From Halobellus sp. MBLA0158 (GTDB lineage: Archaea; Halobacteriota; Halobacteria; Halobacteriales; Haloferacaceae), in contig NZ_JBGNYA010000002.1 of assembly GCF_041477585.1 (NCBI RefSeq), positions 1 to 64,000 on the forward strand: 64,000 nucleotides of DNA, written 5' to 3'. Shown here one piece after another: positions 32,807 to 42,357 of the stretch. The notes beneath the pieces were generated by a model, which was not told the DNA's origin, made no database searches, and saw nothing but the letters and a program-made list of their open reading frames with translations. Each line of letters begins with the position of its first letter. Position 1 is the stretch's first letter. The position numbers were made by a program, and so were the translations under genes.

Positions 32807-33691
32807 ATGTTCCCGTTTGAGTTGCTGAACTCAGAGGCGAGCGCCGCGAACCTGCTCCAGCAGGTTCGCTGGCGCGACGGCCTCTACTGCCCGCGCTGCC
32901 GGTCTGCGTCAGTGATCAAACACGGCAGCTATCGAGAGTATCAACGGTATCTCTGTAAGGATTGCGACCGCACGTTCAACCCCAAGACCGGCACGATCTT
33001 CGCGCACGCGAAGATCGGCCTTGACAAACTCTTGTTCGCGTTCTACGCGTTACTCCGATTCAACACGAGTATCCGCCAGCTAGACGCTGAAATCGACGTC
33101 TCCTATCGGTCGCTCCGGCGGCGCGTCGAGCAGTTCGCCAGAACGCTCGACGCGCCAGCCATCGATCTTGTTGGCCCGGTCGAAATCGACGAAGTCTACG
33201 TAACTGCGGGACTGAAAGGCCGCGAGCGCGACCAGGAGTCGCGCTCGCGTGGTCTCTCGAAGCGTGGTCGTGGAAGCTACGTTGAGGACAAACCACCGGT
33301 GTTCACACTCGTTGATCGTGGCAGCGGTCAGCGATACGTCGTGCCAGCGAAATCCGCTGACGAATCGACCGTGCGACTCCTGCTGGCCGACCGCCAGCAG
33401 GAGTCGCTCACCGTCTACACTGACGGATTTCGAGCGTACGATCCGCTCGAAGATGACGAGAATTACCAGCGAAAAGCAGTGATTCACAGCGATGGTGAAT
33501 ACGTCGACGGAGACGCGCACGTGAATACCTGCGAGAGCCACGCGTCGCTGATGCGACGGTGGCTCTCGCCGCACCGAGGCGTCTCAAAAGATAAGCTCAC
33601 GCCATATCTCAGAGCTTTCCGACTGCGCTGCCGAATCTTACGTAAACCTGGTCGAGAAGCTCTCAAAGAAATCGTCCGAACCATTCTCTGA
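32807..33691 (+). CDS. IS1595-family transposase (294 aa)
   Basis: Starts MFPFELLNSEASAANLLQQVRWRDG. The N-terminal zinc ribbon CPRCRSASVIKHGSYREYQRYLCKDC is followed by a helical linker and a DDE/N-type core: EIDEVYV, LTVYTDGFRAYDPLE and VNTCESHASLMRRWLSPHRGVS, the last two giving the Asp and the Asn/Glu positions typical of ISXO2-like transposases. No stops or frameshifts, so probably active. The hairpin directly upstream may control its translation. Confidence 0.88.
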   Translation: MFPFELLNSEASAANLLQQVRWRDGLYCPRCRSASVIKHGSYREYQRYLCKDCDRTFNPKTGTIFAHAKIGLDKLLFAFYALLRFNTSIRQLDAEIDVSYRSLRRRVEQFARTLDAPAIDLVGPVEIDEVYVTAGLKGRERDQESRSRGLSKRGRGSYVEDKPPVFTLVDRGSGQRYVVPAKSADESTVRLLLADRQQESLTVYTDGFRAYDPLEDDENYQRKAVIHSDGEYVDGDAHVNTCESHASLMRRWLSPHRGVSKDKLTPYLRAFRLRCRILRKPGREALKEIVRTIL

Positions 33692-33861
33692 CTCACCAAC
33701 AACGTGCTTCACATGAGCGATTAACTAATATTGATCGAACGCCAGCTGAGGCAGGTTGGCTATATGGGGCTAAGCAAGCACTCCGAATGAAATAAAAGCG
33801 GAGATCGGCTGTTGGACTCTGGAAACCTAGGATTTGTTTGTTACACGATCGTCCCAAGTGG

Positions 33862-34875
33862 TTACGGGAGGTATTCGTTTGTGGCGTATTCAGTCACATC
33901 AAATGATTCTTCGATAACATTAACTTCGTTAACTAGGTCAACCGCATACTGAAGTCCTTCCATATCAAGCTCAGCAGATCCACGGTAGTAATCATTCTCT
34001 GTAAGATAGAATGCATCGACAGTCTCTTCAGGAATCTCGAAGTGCTCGCTAGCAAGCGACACTATTTGGTCCCGATTATTAAATGCATAGTCAATCAGTG
34101 CTTGATAATCTTCAAGGAAGGCACGCACGCTATCTTCCTTTTCGTCTAGCACATTATTCCCAGATGCGAGGAACGCATGCGGGTATGGATCAAGGATATC
34201 TTGGCTACTAAATACCTCTGTGAACCCTTCAGAGCGTGGCTCTGGGGCAAACAGCGCGGGGAATATTGCTGCGTCAAATATTCCGTCTCGTAGGCCCGCG
34301 GTAAACGTCGGGAACCCTTGCTCGACGAATTCAACGTCTTCCTGACTAAGTCCGACCTCCCGTAGTTGGTGCATCCAAACAGCGAATATTCCGCCCCCAA
34401 GAGTGTTGACAGCGAGGGTAGCACCTTCAAGATCTTCTGGGTCAGTTATGTCAGAGTCCGGAAGAGAATATACGGTAAACCCATATTGGTCCTCATAAGC
34501 GTCTCCGAACCCGCTCGCAATTGCTGTTAATCCACCAGGGACTGCTTCACCGAGGACAGTATTTGAATAGCTGACATTTGCCACCAACACTACATCTGTT
34601 TCTCCGGCAGCTAACGCATTTACCGAATCTGTTGTGGCGCCATCCCGTGAGACGGTGAGTTCATATTCCTCACCCACATTCGGTAGTTCATCCTGAACCT
34701 CAGGGATATCAAACAGCGAACCCGTATTCTCAATTGGTACCGTGAAGTTAAATCGGAGCTCCTGAGTTCCCCCGCCACCAAGGATACTACTACAACCTGC
34801 TAACCCCGACAGACCGATTGTCGTCCCCAGAGCTGTACCTCGCTTTAGTGCTCCCCGCCGAGTATAATCTGGCAT
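33862..34875 (-). CDS. ABC transporter substrate-binding lipoprotein, SsuA/TauA/NMT1-like (337 aa)
   Basis: Twin-arginine signal YTRRGALKRGTALGTTIGLSGLAGC ends in a lipobox Cys, followed by a Gly-rich linker. The mature part has the periplasmic-binding fold of nitrate/sulfonate/thiamine-precursor receptors, with DPEDLEGATLAVNTLGGGIFAVWM and VEFVEQGFPTFTAGLRDGIFDAAIF. ATG 34875 sits at the right distance from a TATA box near 34901-34910; ATG 34890 is also in frame. It should deliver substrate to the permeases at 30068-31638, from which it is now separated by IS1595. Substrate unknown. Confidence 0.85.
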   Translation of the reverse strand: MPDYTRRGALKRGTALGTTIGLSGLAGCSSILGGGGTQELRFNFTVPIENTGSLFDIPEVQDELPNVGEEYELTVSRDGATTDSVNALAAGETDVVLVANVSYSNTVLGEAVPGGLTAIASGFGDAYEDQYGFTVYSLPDSDITDPEDLEGATLAVNTLGGGIFAVWMHQLREVGLSQEDVEFVEQGFPTFTAGLRDGIFDAAIFPALFAPEPRSEGFTEVFSSQDILDPYPHAFLASGNNVLDEKEDSVRAFLEDYQALIDYAFNNRDQIVSLASEHFEIPEETVDAFYLTENDYYRGSAELDMEGLQYAVDLVNEVNVIEESFDVTEYATNEYLP

Positions 34876-34927
34876 ACTACGGTTTATCATTACATTTCCG
34901 CTATAAATATCTTTTCTTTTGGAGTCT

Positions 34928-34960
34928 GGTTGTATTTAGTTACGGATGAAGAGTGAGGAC
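34928..34960 (+). mobile_element. Left-end fragment of an IS6 element
   Basis: GGTTGTATTTAGTTA then CGGATGAAGAGTGAGG matches the IS6 terminal sequence at 46333 (GGTCGTGTTTAGTTA, same continuation) with two changes in the terminal 15 bp. No transposase sequence follows directly. Confidence 0.6.
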
Positions 34961-35399
34961 ACGTACAACTATTGTGTCGGGAAAGAGGGGTGGTAAGTGG
35001 TGCAAAGATTGGGTTCTGTGAAGTGGATGAGAAAAGTGATCCGGAAAGGATCAACATCCCCTCAGTGGCTGTTGAGAATTTAGAGAAGACGGTCACTCAA
35101 ACGTCAAATGAATGGGAAAGTACCGTTGAAAAAGAGCCGTTGGCATTGACGATGAGAGGAGAGCAGTTTTCCTCACTGACCCACGAGGTGTATGATGTAG
35201 AGTTGATCTAAGAGCAGCGATAACTACCAGGCGAAATTACTGTTCGGTGATACCGAACTATATCGGGGAGGTTGTCATATTATATTAACATACCTAAAAT
35301 AAATAACAGGCGTACGCTTGTGATTTCAATCTATATTTCAGTTTTTAGCACGGTAACTGCCTCTAAACAGGATCCGTGAGAGAGATTTGTTCGCAATCA
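34961..35399. other. Gene-poor stretch
   Basis: AT-rich sequence between two IS6 scraps. A 79-codon plus-strand frame exists at 34972-35211 but has no recognisable motif, ribosome site or promoter, so I do not call it. Probably further decayed insertion DNA. Confidence 0.4.
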
Positions 35400-35600
35400 G
35401 CGAACAATGAACTGCTCAGATGAACTGATTGAAACAGACGGCAAATACTTCGACCCACGTTTCCGCAGTTTCTGGACGAACGAAGTGTTCATAAAGGCAT
35501 CCATCCGGCGTTTGAGCGCCTTGAAGACACGTTCGACAACATTCCGATTCCGGAGGACGTATTGGAATCGGAGCAAATGGCGGCAGGCGGCCGGCAACCA
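35400..35600 (-). mobile_element. IS6-family transposase fragment
   Basis: Minus-strand translation gives PAACRHLLRFQYVLRNRNVVERVFKALKRRMDAF, the region around the catalytic Glu (ERVF) of haloarchaeal IS6 transposases. Only the C-terminal third is present. Confidence 0.6.
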
Positions 35601-35688
35601 CGGCGCTCTATCGGTCAGAAAGATCGCGTTAAAAACGAGATATTTCTCGCGGAGTTCTATTCAACCAGTTGGTTGAAAAGCATATCTG

Positions 35689-36462
35689 CTATACGTCGTC
35701 TTCTTTCTTCGAGTGAAGTTGGCTCCCACCATCGACTTCAAGAACAGTTCCTGTAATGTATTGGGCTTCGTCAGAGGCCAGAAACGCCGTTGCTTCAGCT
35801 TGATCTTTCGGATATGCCCATCGGTTCAGAGGTACATCCTCGGCAAATGCATCTCGTTCTGCCTGTGTTGTTGTCCGTTCAGCTAACGGGGTAAGAGTCA
35901 AAGAGGGACAAACCGCGTTTGCCCGGATACCGTAACCTCCTAAATCGAACGCTGTGTGCTTGGTAAGTCCGATCATTCCCCACTTTGAGGCCGTGTAGTT
36001 TGCTGCACCGTTATAACTGATACCCCGGCCCGCCATTGAAGAGATATTCACAATACGCCCATCTTCTTGTTGGATCATCGCGGGGATTGCTTCCTTCGTA
36101 CAGATGAACGCTCCTGTCAGGTTAATATTGATAATACGCCGCCACTCAGATAGAGATAAATCCTTAATGGACCCCGTCGTGGCGACGCCGGCGTTGTTGA
36201 CCAAAACATCTACACTCCCGAAACGGTCAAGCGCGCGGTCAACCATCATCGCCACGTCGTCTTGGTCCGTCACGTCGCAATCCACGGTCTCAACGTCACA
36301 TCCGGTGGCTTTTAATTCGCTTGCAGTTGATTCAAGTTTATCAACATCAACGTCAGCAAGAACGAGGTCAGCACTGTACCCACTGAGCGTCTCCGCGATT
36401 CCACGTCCTATACCCCTCGCGGCACCTGTCACCAATGCTGTCTGACCGCTAAAATCCGGCAT
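35689..36462 (-). CDS. Short-chain dehydrogenase/reductase, FabG-like (257 aa)
   Basis: Classical SDR: TGAARGIGRGI cofactor motif at 12-22, NNAG at 89-92, Ser141/142 in NISSM, and the catalytic YTASK pair Tyr156/Lys160. The C-terminal FLASDEAQYITGTVLEVDGG block is also typical. Length is standard. It oxidises or reduces a hydroxy/keto group with NAD(P). It stands alone between IS remnants in the AT-rich metabolic region, near a VOC-family gene and a glucose-dehydrogenase-like enzyme, so it may belong to a dispersed catabolic pathway. Confidence 0.9.
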   Translation of the reverse strand: MPDFSGQTALVTGAARGIGRGIAETLSGYSADLVLADVDVDKLESTASELKATGCDVETVDCDVTDQDDVAMMVDRALDRFGSVDVLVNNAGVATTGSIKDLSLSEWRRIININLTGAFICTKEAIPAMIQQEDGRIVNISSMAGRGISYNGAANYTASKWGMIGLTKHTAFDLGGYGIRANAVCPSLTLTPLAERTTTQAERDAFAEDVPLNRWAYPKDQAEATAFLASDEAQYITGTVLEVDGGSQLHSKKEDDV

Positions 36463-36520
36463 AGATTATCGTACTTCATACCCTATCTTTTGTACATTTA
36501 AATTTTGTGGTGATATTGGC

Positions 36521-37217
36521 GGTAGTGTTTAGTTAGGAACATTGAGCCAGGTGGCAAATGCTTGGAGCCAATTTTCAGCAGTTTCAGGCTGTACGTGGCT
36601 GAAGCAGTTGGAGAACGACGAAGTTCGACGCTTAAGTTCTCAAAAGATTCGCTCGATCCCATTCCGATTTCCATTGCGTTCAGTTTGAAATCGGAGCCCA
36701 ACTCCGGCCAGCGCAGTTTGGAGGTATTGAGCGACATCGACCAGAAATACGGCGGATTCGACGCCATATTTTTGCCGAAGTTCTCGGAGAAAGATCTCAG
36801 TTAATGCGGTCGTCGTAGTTGAAAATAACCGCAAATAAAGCAGATCGTTTGTGTCGAGATCAGCTCCAGTATACAGCCAGAATTGCTGATCGTTGATTCG
36901 AATCACAGTTTCGTCGACCGCAACGTGATTCGGGCTTCGACCCTCGATCGGCTGTAGATCGGCCTTTTGCACCCAATCGCGGATTGCTTTGCGAGATCGC
37001 TCGACACCCAACCCTTCGAGAACAGAGACGGTATTCGACAGCGACAGCCCCGCTAACTGCCATTGAATACCGAGCTTCATCGCACGCTCGGGTGTCCGCT
37101 ACCGCTCCACAAAACCCAAATCAATCCAGTCCGTACATCCACTGAGGCGGTTGATTTTTGCCATAGACCGGCAGAAAATCACGCCGCCTCACTCTTCATC
37201 CGTAACTAAACACGACC
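36521..37217 (-). mobile_element. IS6-family element with broken transposase
   Basis: Terminal repeats GGTAGTGTTTAGTTA (36521-36535) and TAACTAAACACGACC (37203-37217) match at 14 of 15 positions when inverted. The minus-strand transposase reads MKLGIQWQLAGLSLSNTVSVLEGLGVERSRKAIRDWVQKADLQ, VAVDETVIRIND, AVFLVD, RNGNRNGIERIF. Just before MKLG a TAG replaces the Gln codon found in other copies (VER-stop-RTPE), and the C terminus shifts frame after ERIF. About 697 bp, outline complete but inactive. Confidence 0.85.
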
Positions 37218-37264
37218 CGATCTACCGAGGAAAGATTTATACACATACAATTTATTTTATTGGT

Positions 37265-37783
37265 ATGGTTGGAGTAGAATACTCCCACGTGACGATAGTG
37301 GTCGAAAATCTCGACGAAACCGCCGAGTTCTATGAAGAGGTCTTCGATGTCGAGGAGTTACCGACACCTAACTGGGACGTTCCCGTCAGATGGTACCGAA
37401 TTGGTGAAGCCCAATTGCACCTCCTCAACGATCCCTCTGCTCCAGCGGCAGTCAGCCACTACGGACTCCACGTCGACGAGTTCGAACCCGTCTATGAGAG
37501 CGTCCTAAACCACGAATCTGCAACCTTCGAACCGTTCACAGACCGAACAGGCCACGGGATTGTCGACGGTCATCCGCCGGTGTATTACCTTCCTACCGGT
37601 ACCGTACAGTGGTATATCCGCGATCCTGCGGGGAATATGATTGAGATCAACTATCCCAATGTAGAAGATATCGATGAATCAATAGTTCCCAACATCGTTG
37701 AGCGGACTGACGTGGAGCCAGGTAACGGTCCTCACCCAGGCGATATTTACGGGAAGTTCGGTATCCAGCCCGCAGACGGCTAA
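37265..37783 (+). CDS. VOC-superfamily protein, glyoxalase/ring-cleavage dioxygenase type (172 aa)
   Basis: ATG 37265 follows a TATA-rich stretch (GATTTATAC near 37230) at leaderless distance; the upstream part of the frame lies in the IS6 end. VGVEYSHVTIVVENLDETAEFYEEVFDVEELP is the first beta-alpha-beta module, and YGLHVDEF and DPAGNMIEINYP are the later metal-ligand strands, so His, His and Glu ligands are in place. Substrates of this superfamily range from methylglyoxal adducts to catechols. Position beside SDR and dehydrogenase genes suggests a catabolic role. Confidence 0.8.
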   Translation: MVGVEYSHVTIVVENLDETAEFYEEVFDVEELPTPNWDVPVRWYRIGEAQLHLLNDPSAPAAVSHYGLHVDEFEPVYESVLNHESATFEPFTDRTGHGIVDGHPPVYYLPTGTVQWYIRDPAGNMIEINYPNVEDIDESIVPNIVERTDVEPGNGPHPGDIYGKFGIQPADG

Positions 37784-37858
37784 GGAAACGAATAGGTACG
37801 TAGTCAATACCGTGGTAGACGCCACAATGGAAACGCTTCCCCCTGTGATGTTTTTGCA

Positions 37859-38822
37859 CGCTCTTATGAAGCACGTTGTTGATTTTCAGAGGGCAGCATC
37901 GAGAGCATATTTGAGCGCTTCGTCACCTGATTTTCTGTAGAGTTCGCGGTGGAGTTGGAAGGCTCTGAGATACGGTGTTAGATTGTCTTCTGATACTCCT
38001 CGGTGAGGCCAGAGCCACCGTCGCGTCAGCGACGCGTGGCTCTCGCAGGTGTAGACATACACCTCGCCGTCGGCGTATTCTCCTTGGCCGTGGACGACGT
38101 ATTCGCGGGCGAATGCGTCATCTTCTTCGAGCGGTTCGTAGGCCCGAAATCCGTCCGTATAGACGGTCAAAGACTCCTAATCGTGATTTTCGAACAGGAG
38201 TCGAATGGTCGATTCGTCGGCGGATTTCGCTGGCACGACGTACCGATCGTTCGAGCCACGATCGACCAGCGTGAACACTGGCGGTTTGTCGCCGTCATAC
38301 GATCCTCGTCCACGCGTGGATAGGCCACGCGAGCGCGACTCCTGGTTGCACTCACGGCCTTTCTTCCCGGCAGAGACGGATACTTCGTCGATTTCGACCG
38401 GCCCGGACAGCGTGATCGACGCGCCGTCTCACCGTCCGGTACGAGAGATCGAGTTCCGCCTCGATCTGGCGAAGGCTGGTGTTGAACCGTAAGAATACGT
38501 AAATCGTGAAGTACCATTCTTTGAGTTTGAGCTTCGAGTGAGCGAAAATCGTGTCGGTTTTGTCGTTAACGTGCGACCGCAATTCTTACACAAATACCGC
38601 TGATACACCCGATAGCTGCCGTTTCTGACCGTCAGGTCAGAACGGCGGCGGGGGCACTCAACGCCATCACGCCAGCGAACCTGTTGGAGCAGGTCCGCTG
38701 CAGCCGATTCCGACACGAACCGGCTTATTGGGAACATATCGGGCACCGCTGGCGCGGTGCCCTTGCCCTCTTCGACTTTCAGCCGTAGCTCTCGCTATCA
38801 ACAATCTCCTTCGCAAGAGCGT
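37859..38822 (-). mobile_element. Degenerate IS1595-family element
   Basis: About 964 bp with ends CGCTCTTATGAAGCACG (left) and, inverted, CGCTCTTGCGAAGGAG (right), flanked by the direct repeat TTTTTGCA at 37851-37858 and 38823-38830. The transposase is recognisable (MFPISRFVSESAAADLLQQVRWRDGVECP; LTVYTDGFRAYEPLEEDD) but is broken by several frameshifts, and one zinc-ribbon cysteine is Arg (CPRR). A 9-bp hairpin at 38741-38762 precedes the start. Sequence is clearly diverged from the copy at 32717. Confidence 0.85.
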
Positions 38823-39059
38823 TTTTTGCAACACTCTCAGACAAGGGGTAGTGTTCGAATTGAGGCGCGAGGAAGGGCAAATACTCGCCCACAATCTCCT
38901 TGACGTGATATAGCTACACTCTTGCATCTGCCTACAGCTGAACAGTAGTTGCCGGTCGACTGAGAGGTCTGTTGACAAGGGATCGTGTTATCAGCTCAGC
39001 CTATATTGACGCGTCTGACGGGCAAAGCGACTGGTATCTGCCAGCTAAGGACCTCCAAC

Positions 39060-39350
39060 GAGGACTGTTCTGGCAACAGTTTCTGCACGAACTTCGCCGG
39101 AAATACGATGTCGAATCCGCTGTGTTTCTGGCCGATGGGGCCCAACACCTTCAAACTGCGTTAGCCAGTCTTCACTCCGATTTCAAATTGAACGCAATGG
39201 AAATCGGAATGCCATCGAGCGAATCTTTCGAGAAGTCAAACGTCGAAAGCCCTCGTTCTCAAACTGTTTTAGCCACGTTGAGCCTATGACCGCTGAAAAT
39301 TGGCTCCAAGCATTTGCCGCCTGGCTCAATGCTCCCAACTAAACACTACC
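39060..39350 (+). mobile_element. IS6-family remnant, right end
   Basis: FLHELRRKYDVESAVFLADGAQHLQTALASLHSDF, a frameshift, then a stretch matching the transposase C terminus, ending in AACTAAACACTACC at 39337-39350, the IS6 right end. The left half is missing. Confidence 0.75.
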
Positions 39351-39447
39351 GAAGGCTATAATTATGCAATAGTGACTTTAAAATTTTATCAGCTCTACCA
39401 GAACAGTGGCGATGCAATATGGACGCGATAACTAGTACTGTGGACTA

Positions 39448-40503
39448 CTACGGGTTCAGCACTATCTTGATGCCCTCACGGTCGGCTTCGGCCGTAAACC
39501 CAGATTCGTAGTCGGTCAACTCAAAAGCTGGACCTACAACCGGAGTCAGATCGACCGATTGCGCCAACGCCAGTGTCCGCCGCCAATCTGCCTCTCGACG
39601 GCCATTAATCGTCTGAATCGATACTTCCTCATTTAGTAGGCCGGTGAGATCTACAGGTACCCGGTCATCGTGGTAGACACCGATCTGCACGATTTCGCCA
39701 CCCGGTCGCGTACTTTGTTCCGCAATTTTTAATGCAGATTCGTGTCCTGAGGCCTCAATGAACACGTCTACAGGGTTAGTGAGTGGTCCCGCCGAGACGT
39801 TTCGAGTCTCTGTTGCACCCATTTTCTCTGCAGTTGGGAGACGCATTTCCTCGTCGACGTCAGTACCAATCATAATTACTTCGCTTGCGCCCGCTTCGTT
39901 GGCGGCGATAAGGGCACTCAGCCCAGCCGATCCCGGTCCGGTAACTGCAACACGGTCACCAACTCCGAAGGTGGACGCCTCGATCGCGTGGACGCCTATG
40001 GCCAACAATTCGAGGAAGACACCTTCGTCAAAGGAAATACCATCAGGAAGTCTGTAGAGGTTCCGTGCTGGGACGATAACGTATTCAGCGAGTGCACCTG
40101 GAGTATCTTTGTCGATACCAATGGCCTTCCGACCATGGGGAGAGAAACCCGATACTTCAGTGCAGAGATTCTGTCGACCCTCGCGGCAATTCTGACAGTG
40201 GCCACAAGAGAAGCGTGGTTCAACGGCAACCCGTTCGCCACCTTCCCAGTTTGGCACATCCGGTCCGACCGCGTCAACTACTCCAGAAAATTCGTGGCCG
40301 AATATTTGAGGCAGATGCGGTTCATACCGGTGGAATGATTTTTCCCAGCGGTAGAACGGCCCTTCAACACCACCATCAATACCAACTGAACGTACCGCGA
40401 TGCGAACTTCTCCCTCTCTTGGCTTTGGTACAGGACGTTCGGCTAGTTCCATACCTGGCTCGGCGTTACTCTTTTCTAATACGGCCATCTTCTTGTCACT
40501 CAT
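39448..40503 (-). CDS. Zinc-dependent MDR dehydrogenase, glucose-dehydrogenase-like (351 aa)
   Basis: Medium-chain dehydrogenase with the structural zinc loop C100GHC103QNC106REGRQNLC114 and catalytic-zinc residues His70-Glu71 (FGHEF). Where alcohol dehydrogenases have the first catalytic Cys, this protein has Asp in VGIDGGVEG, as in archaeal glucose dehydrogenases. VAVTGPGSAGLSAL is the cofactor motif. ATG 40503 chosen over an upstream TTG. A close paralogue in AT-rich codons is at 45228. An IclR gene lies immediately upstream in the same orientation. Likely a sugar or polyol dehydrogenase, exact substrate unknown. Confidence 0.85.
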   Translation of the reverse strand: MSDKKMAVLEKSNAEPGMELAERPVPKPREGEVRIAVRSVGIDGGVEGPFYRWEKSFHRYEPHLPQIFGHEFSGVVDAVGPDVPNWEGGERVAVEPRFSCGHCQNCREGRQNLCTEVSGFSPHGRKAIGIDKDTPGALAEYVIVPARNLYRLPDGISFDEGVFLELLAIGVHAIEASTFGVGDRVAVTGPGSAGLSALIAANEAGASEVIMIGTDVDEEMRLPTAEKMGATETRNVSAGPLTNPVDVFIEASGHESALKIAEQSTRPGGEIVQIGVYHDDRVPVDLTGLLNEEVSIQTINGRREADWRRTLALAQSVDLTPVVGPAFELTDYESGFTAEADREGIKIVLNP

Positions 40504-40573
40504 TGACAACCATAACGTCCTGAATCTATAGTAATGAACTTTTCGAATTTATGGAATTACTGTAGAGGATGAG

Positions 40574-41350
40574 TCAGTGGAGACCAAGACGCTGAGGATC
40601 AGATAGATTAATCTCGATATCGTCAGCTGTCTCCATAATCTGAGATGCGAGAGTGTCCTCACAGTATTCACGGGTAATGCGGCTGGCTGCTCCGCCAATT
40701 GTGATAGCCCCCACCACTTCACCGTTGGCCGCCGTGATCGCAACCCCAATAGAATTGTAGCTCTTCCGTTCCTCGCCAATATTAAGCGCATACCCACGAT
40801 CACGAATTTGATCAAGTGAGCGATACAATTCACTAGAATTTGTGATTGTTTGTTCAGTGAGTGGGTTGAGCCCATACGTATTGATGATTGAATCGACCTC
40901 TTCACGGGACAATTTTGCCATAATAGCCTTTCCCGACGCGGTACTGTGGATGGGTTTGACTGTCCCGGTTGCGATGTCGGCGTTCAGAGAGCTATCTTGA
41001 GCATACCCGTCAATCGAAATCGTATCCCCATTTTCGTATTTCACGCAACAGGTGATTTCTCCAGTTTCGCGGGAGAGAGTTTTGAGTTCGGTTCGGGATG
41101 CCTCATAGAGCGGATAATGGCTGCGGATTCGGTTACCGGTAACAAAGAAGCGTAATCCAGCTTGATACTTCCCATCACGCTTAACAACATATCCATATTC
41201 TCGCATCGTATTCAAGTGACTGTGGATGGTGCTCTTCGCAAGCCCAAGTTCCTCTGCGAGTTCTGTTACTCCTGTGATGTGTTTATCGCACAGTAACTCA
41301 ATAATTTCGAACATCGTTTTCGTTGACTTGACGGATCGTTCAGAATCCAT
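40574..41350 (-). CDS. IclR-family transcriptional regulator (258 aa)
   Basis: The N-terminal winged helix STKTMFEIIELLCDKHITGVTELAEELGLAKSTIHSHLNTMREYGYV (about 8-54) and effector domain with IHSTASGKAIMAKL and IRDRGYALNIGEERKSYNSIGVAI are typical. It is 70 nt upstream of the dehydrogenase gene at 39448 and codes in the same direction, so it probably controls it. It shares domain order with the IclR at 20828 but differs clearly in sequence, so the two are not a recent duplication. Confidence 0.9.
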   Translation of the reverse strand: MDSERSVKSTKTMFEIIELLCDKHITGVTELAEELGLAKSTIHSHLNTMREYGYVVKRDGKYQAGLRFFVTGNRIRSHYPLYEASRTELKTLSRETGEITCCVKYENGDTISIDGYAQDSSLNADIATGTVKPIHSTASGKAIMAKLSREEVDSIINTYGLNPLTEQTITNSSELYRSLDQIRDRGYALNIGEERKSYNSIGVAITAANGEVVGAITIGGAASRITREYCEDTLASQIMETADDIEINLSDPQRLGLH

Positions 41351-41399
41351 ACTGTGTGGCTCACGTGCGCGACTAATATAAGCCTAAGGAGGGATAGAG

Positions 41400-42085
41400 A
41401 GTCGTGTTCAGTTGAAGTGATGGAAAGAGGTAGCTGATTTTGTGGTTCTCTATGCCAAAAGTTAGTTGCCTCAGCAGATGCACTAACTGGATTAATTTGG
41501 ATTCTGTGCAGCGACAGCGGACACCCGAGCGTGCGTTGAAGCTCGGTGTCCAACTCCTGTTAGCTGGGCTGTCGCCCCGGAGTACTGTCTCGATTCTCGA
41601 AGAACTGGGTATTGAGCAATCCCGTAAAACAATCCACGATTGGGTGCAGAAGGCCGAGCTACAGCCCGCAGACGGTTGAGCCCGAATCACGTTGCACTCG
41701 ACGAAACCGTGATTCGAATCAATAACGAGCCATTCTGGCTGTATGCTACCAACGATCCCGAGTCAAACGAGCTGCCGCATCTGGGATTGTTTTCAACGGC
41801 GATGACTGAACTCACCGATATATTTATGATCATTATTTTACAATTCTGCGTCGGATTTATGCTGTTTCTGGTCGATATCTCTCAACACCTCCAAACTGTG
41901 CTAACCAGCCCCCCAATTTCAAACTATACGGACTGGAAATTGGGAGGCCATCGAACGGATTTTTCGAGAGTTCAAGCGCAGAGCATCATTGTTCTCAAAC
42001 TGTTTTAGCCACGTTGAGCCCTAACCGCCGTTAATTGGCTCGAAGAATTTGCTGCCTGATTCAATGCTCCAAACTAAACCCTACC
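41400..42085 (+). mobile_element. Decayed IS6-family element
   Basis: Left end AGTCGTGTTCAGTTG at 41400 and right end AAACTAAACCCTACC at 42071-42085. Transposase pieces: VQRQRTPERALKLGVQLLLAGLSPRSTVSILEELGIEQSRKTIHDWVQKAELQPADG then a frameshift, LSPNHVALDETVIRINNEPFWLYA, FLVDISQHLQTVL. Nearly full length but frameshifted at about 41678 and eroded after the second Asp. Confidence 0.8.
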
Positions 42086-42357
42086 CGTAGTTCGCCAAAC
42101 GACTTTACAGCTGTATTCTATCGATCAATCTTGTCTCGTGTCAGTTCAATCGAATGACTTACTTCTGTTATCGAGGTCACAAAAATCGCAGTTCCTATTT
42201 TCAATGGTGACTATTGAGCGGAGAAATGTCACGTACGCAGCTTCAATTCACCATATACGACTTAGTAGGGAGGTCTGCAATAATTCGGTATTTTGATTTG
42301 AGCAGTTTTACGAAATAAGCAATTAGTATAAGTGTGTGCTACTTGTGGGATCAAAAT

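Larger units (their letters stand above)
32717..33720 (+). mobile_element. Intact IS1595-family insertion sequence (ISH4-like)
   Basis: About 1004 bp, with 24-bp imperfect terminal repeats (left CGCTCTTCGGAAGCA then GGTTGTTGG; right end inverted CGCTCATGTGAAGCA then CGTTGTTGG; 20 of 24 match). The flanks carry an exact direct repeat, TTAACTAA, at 32709-32716 and 33721-33728, the 8-bp duplication expected of the family. It carries one intact transposase gene and sits inside the ABC transporter operon. Confidence 0.88.

Noticed and set aside
34972-35211. 79-codon plus-strand frame in the gene-poor stretch
   Set aside because: No ribosome site, promoter or recognisable motif, and it lies among IS scraps.
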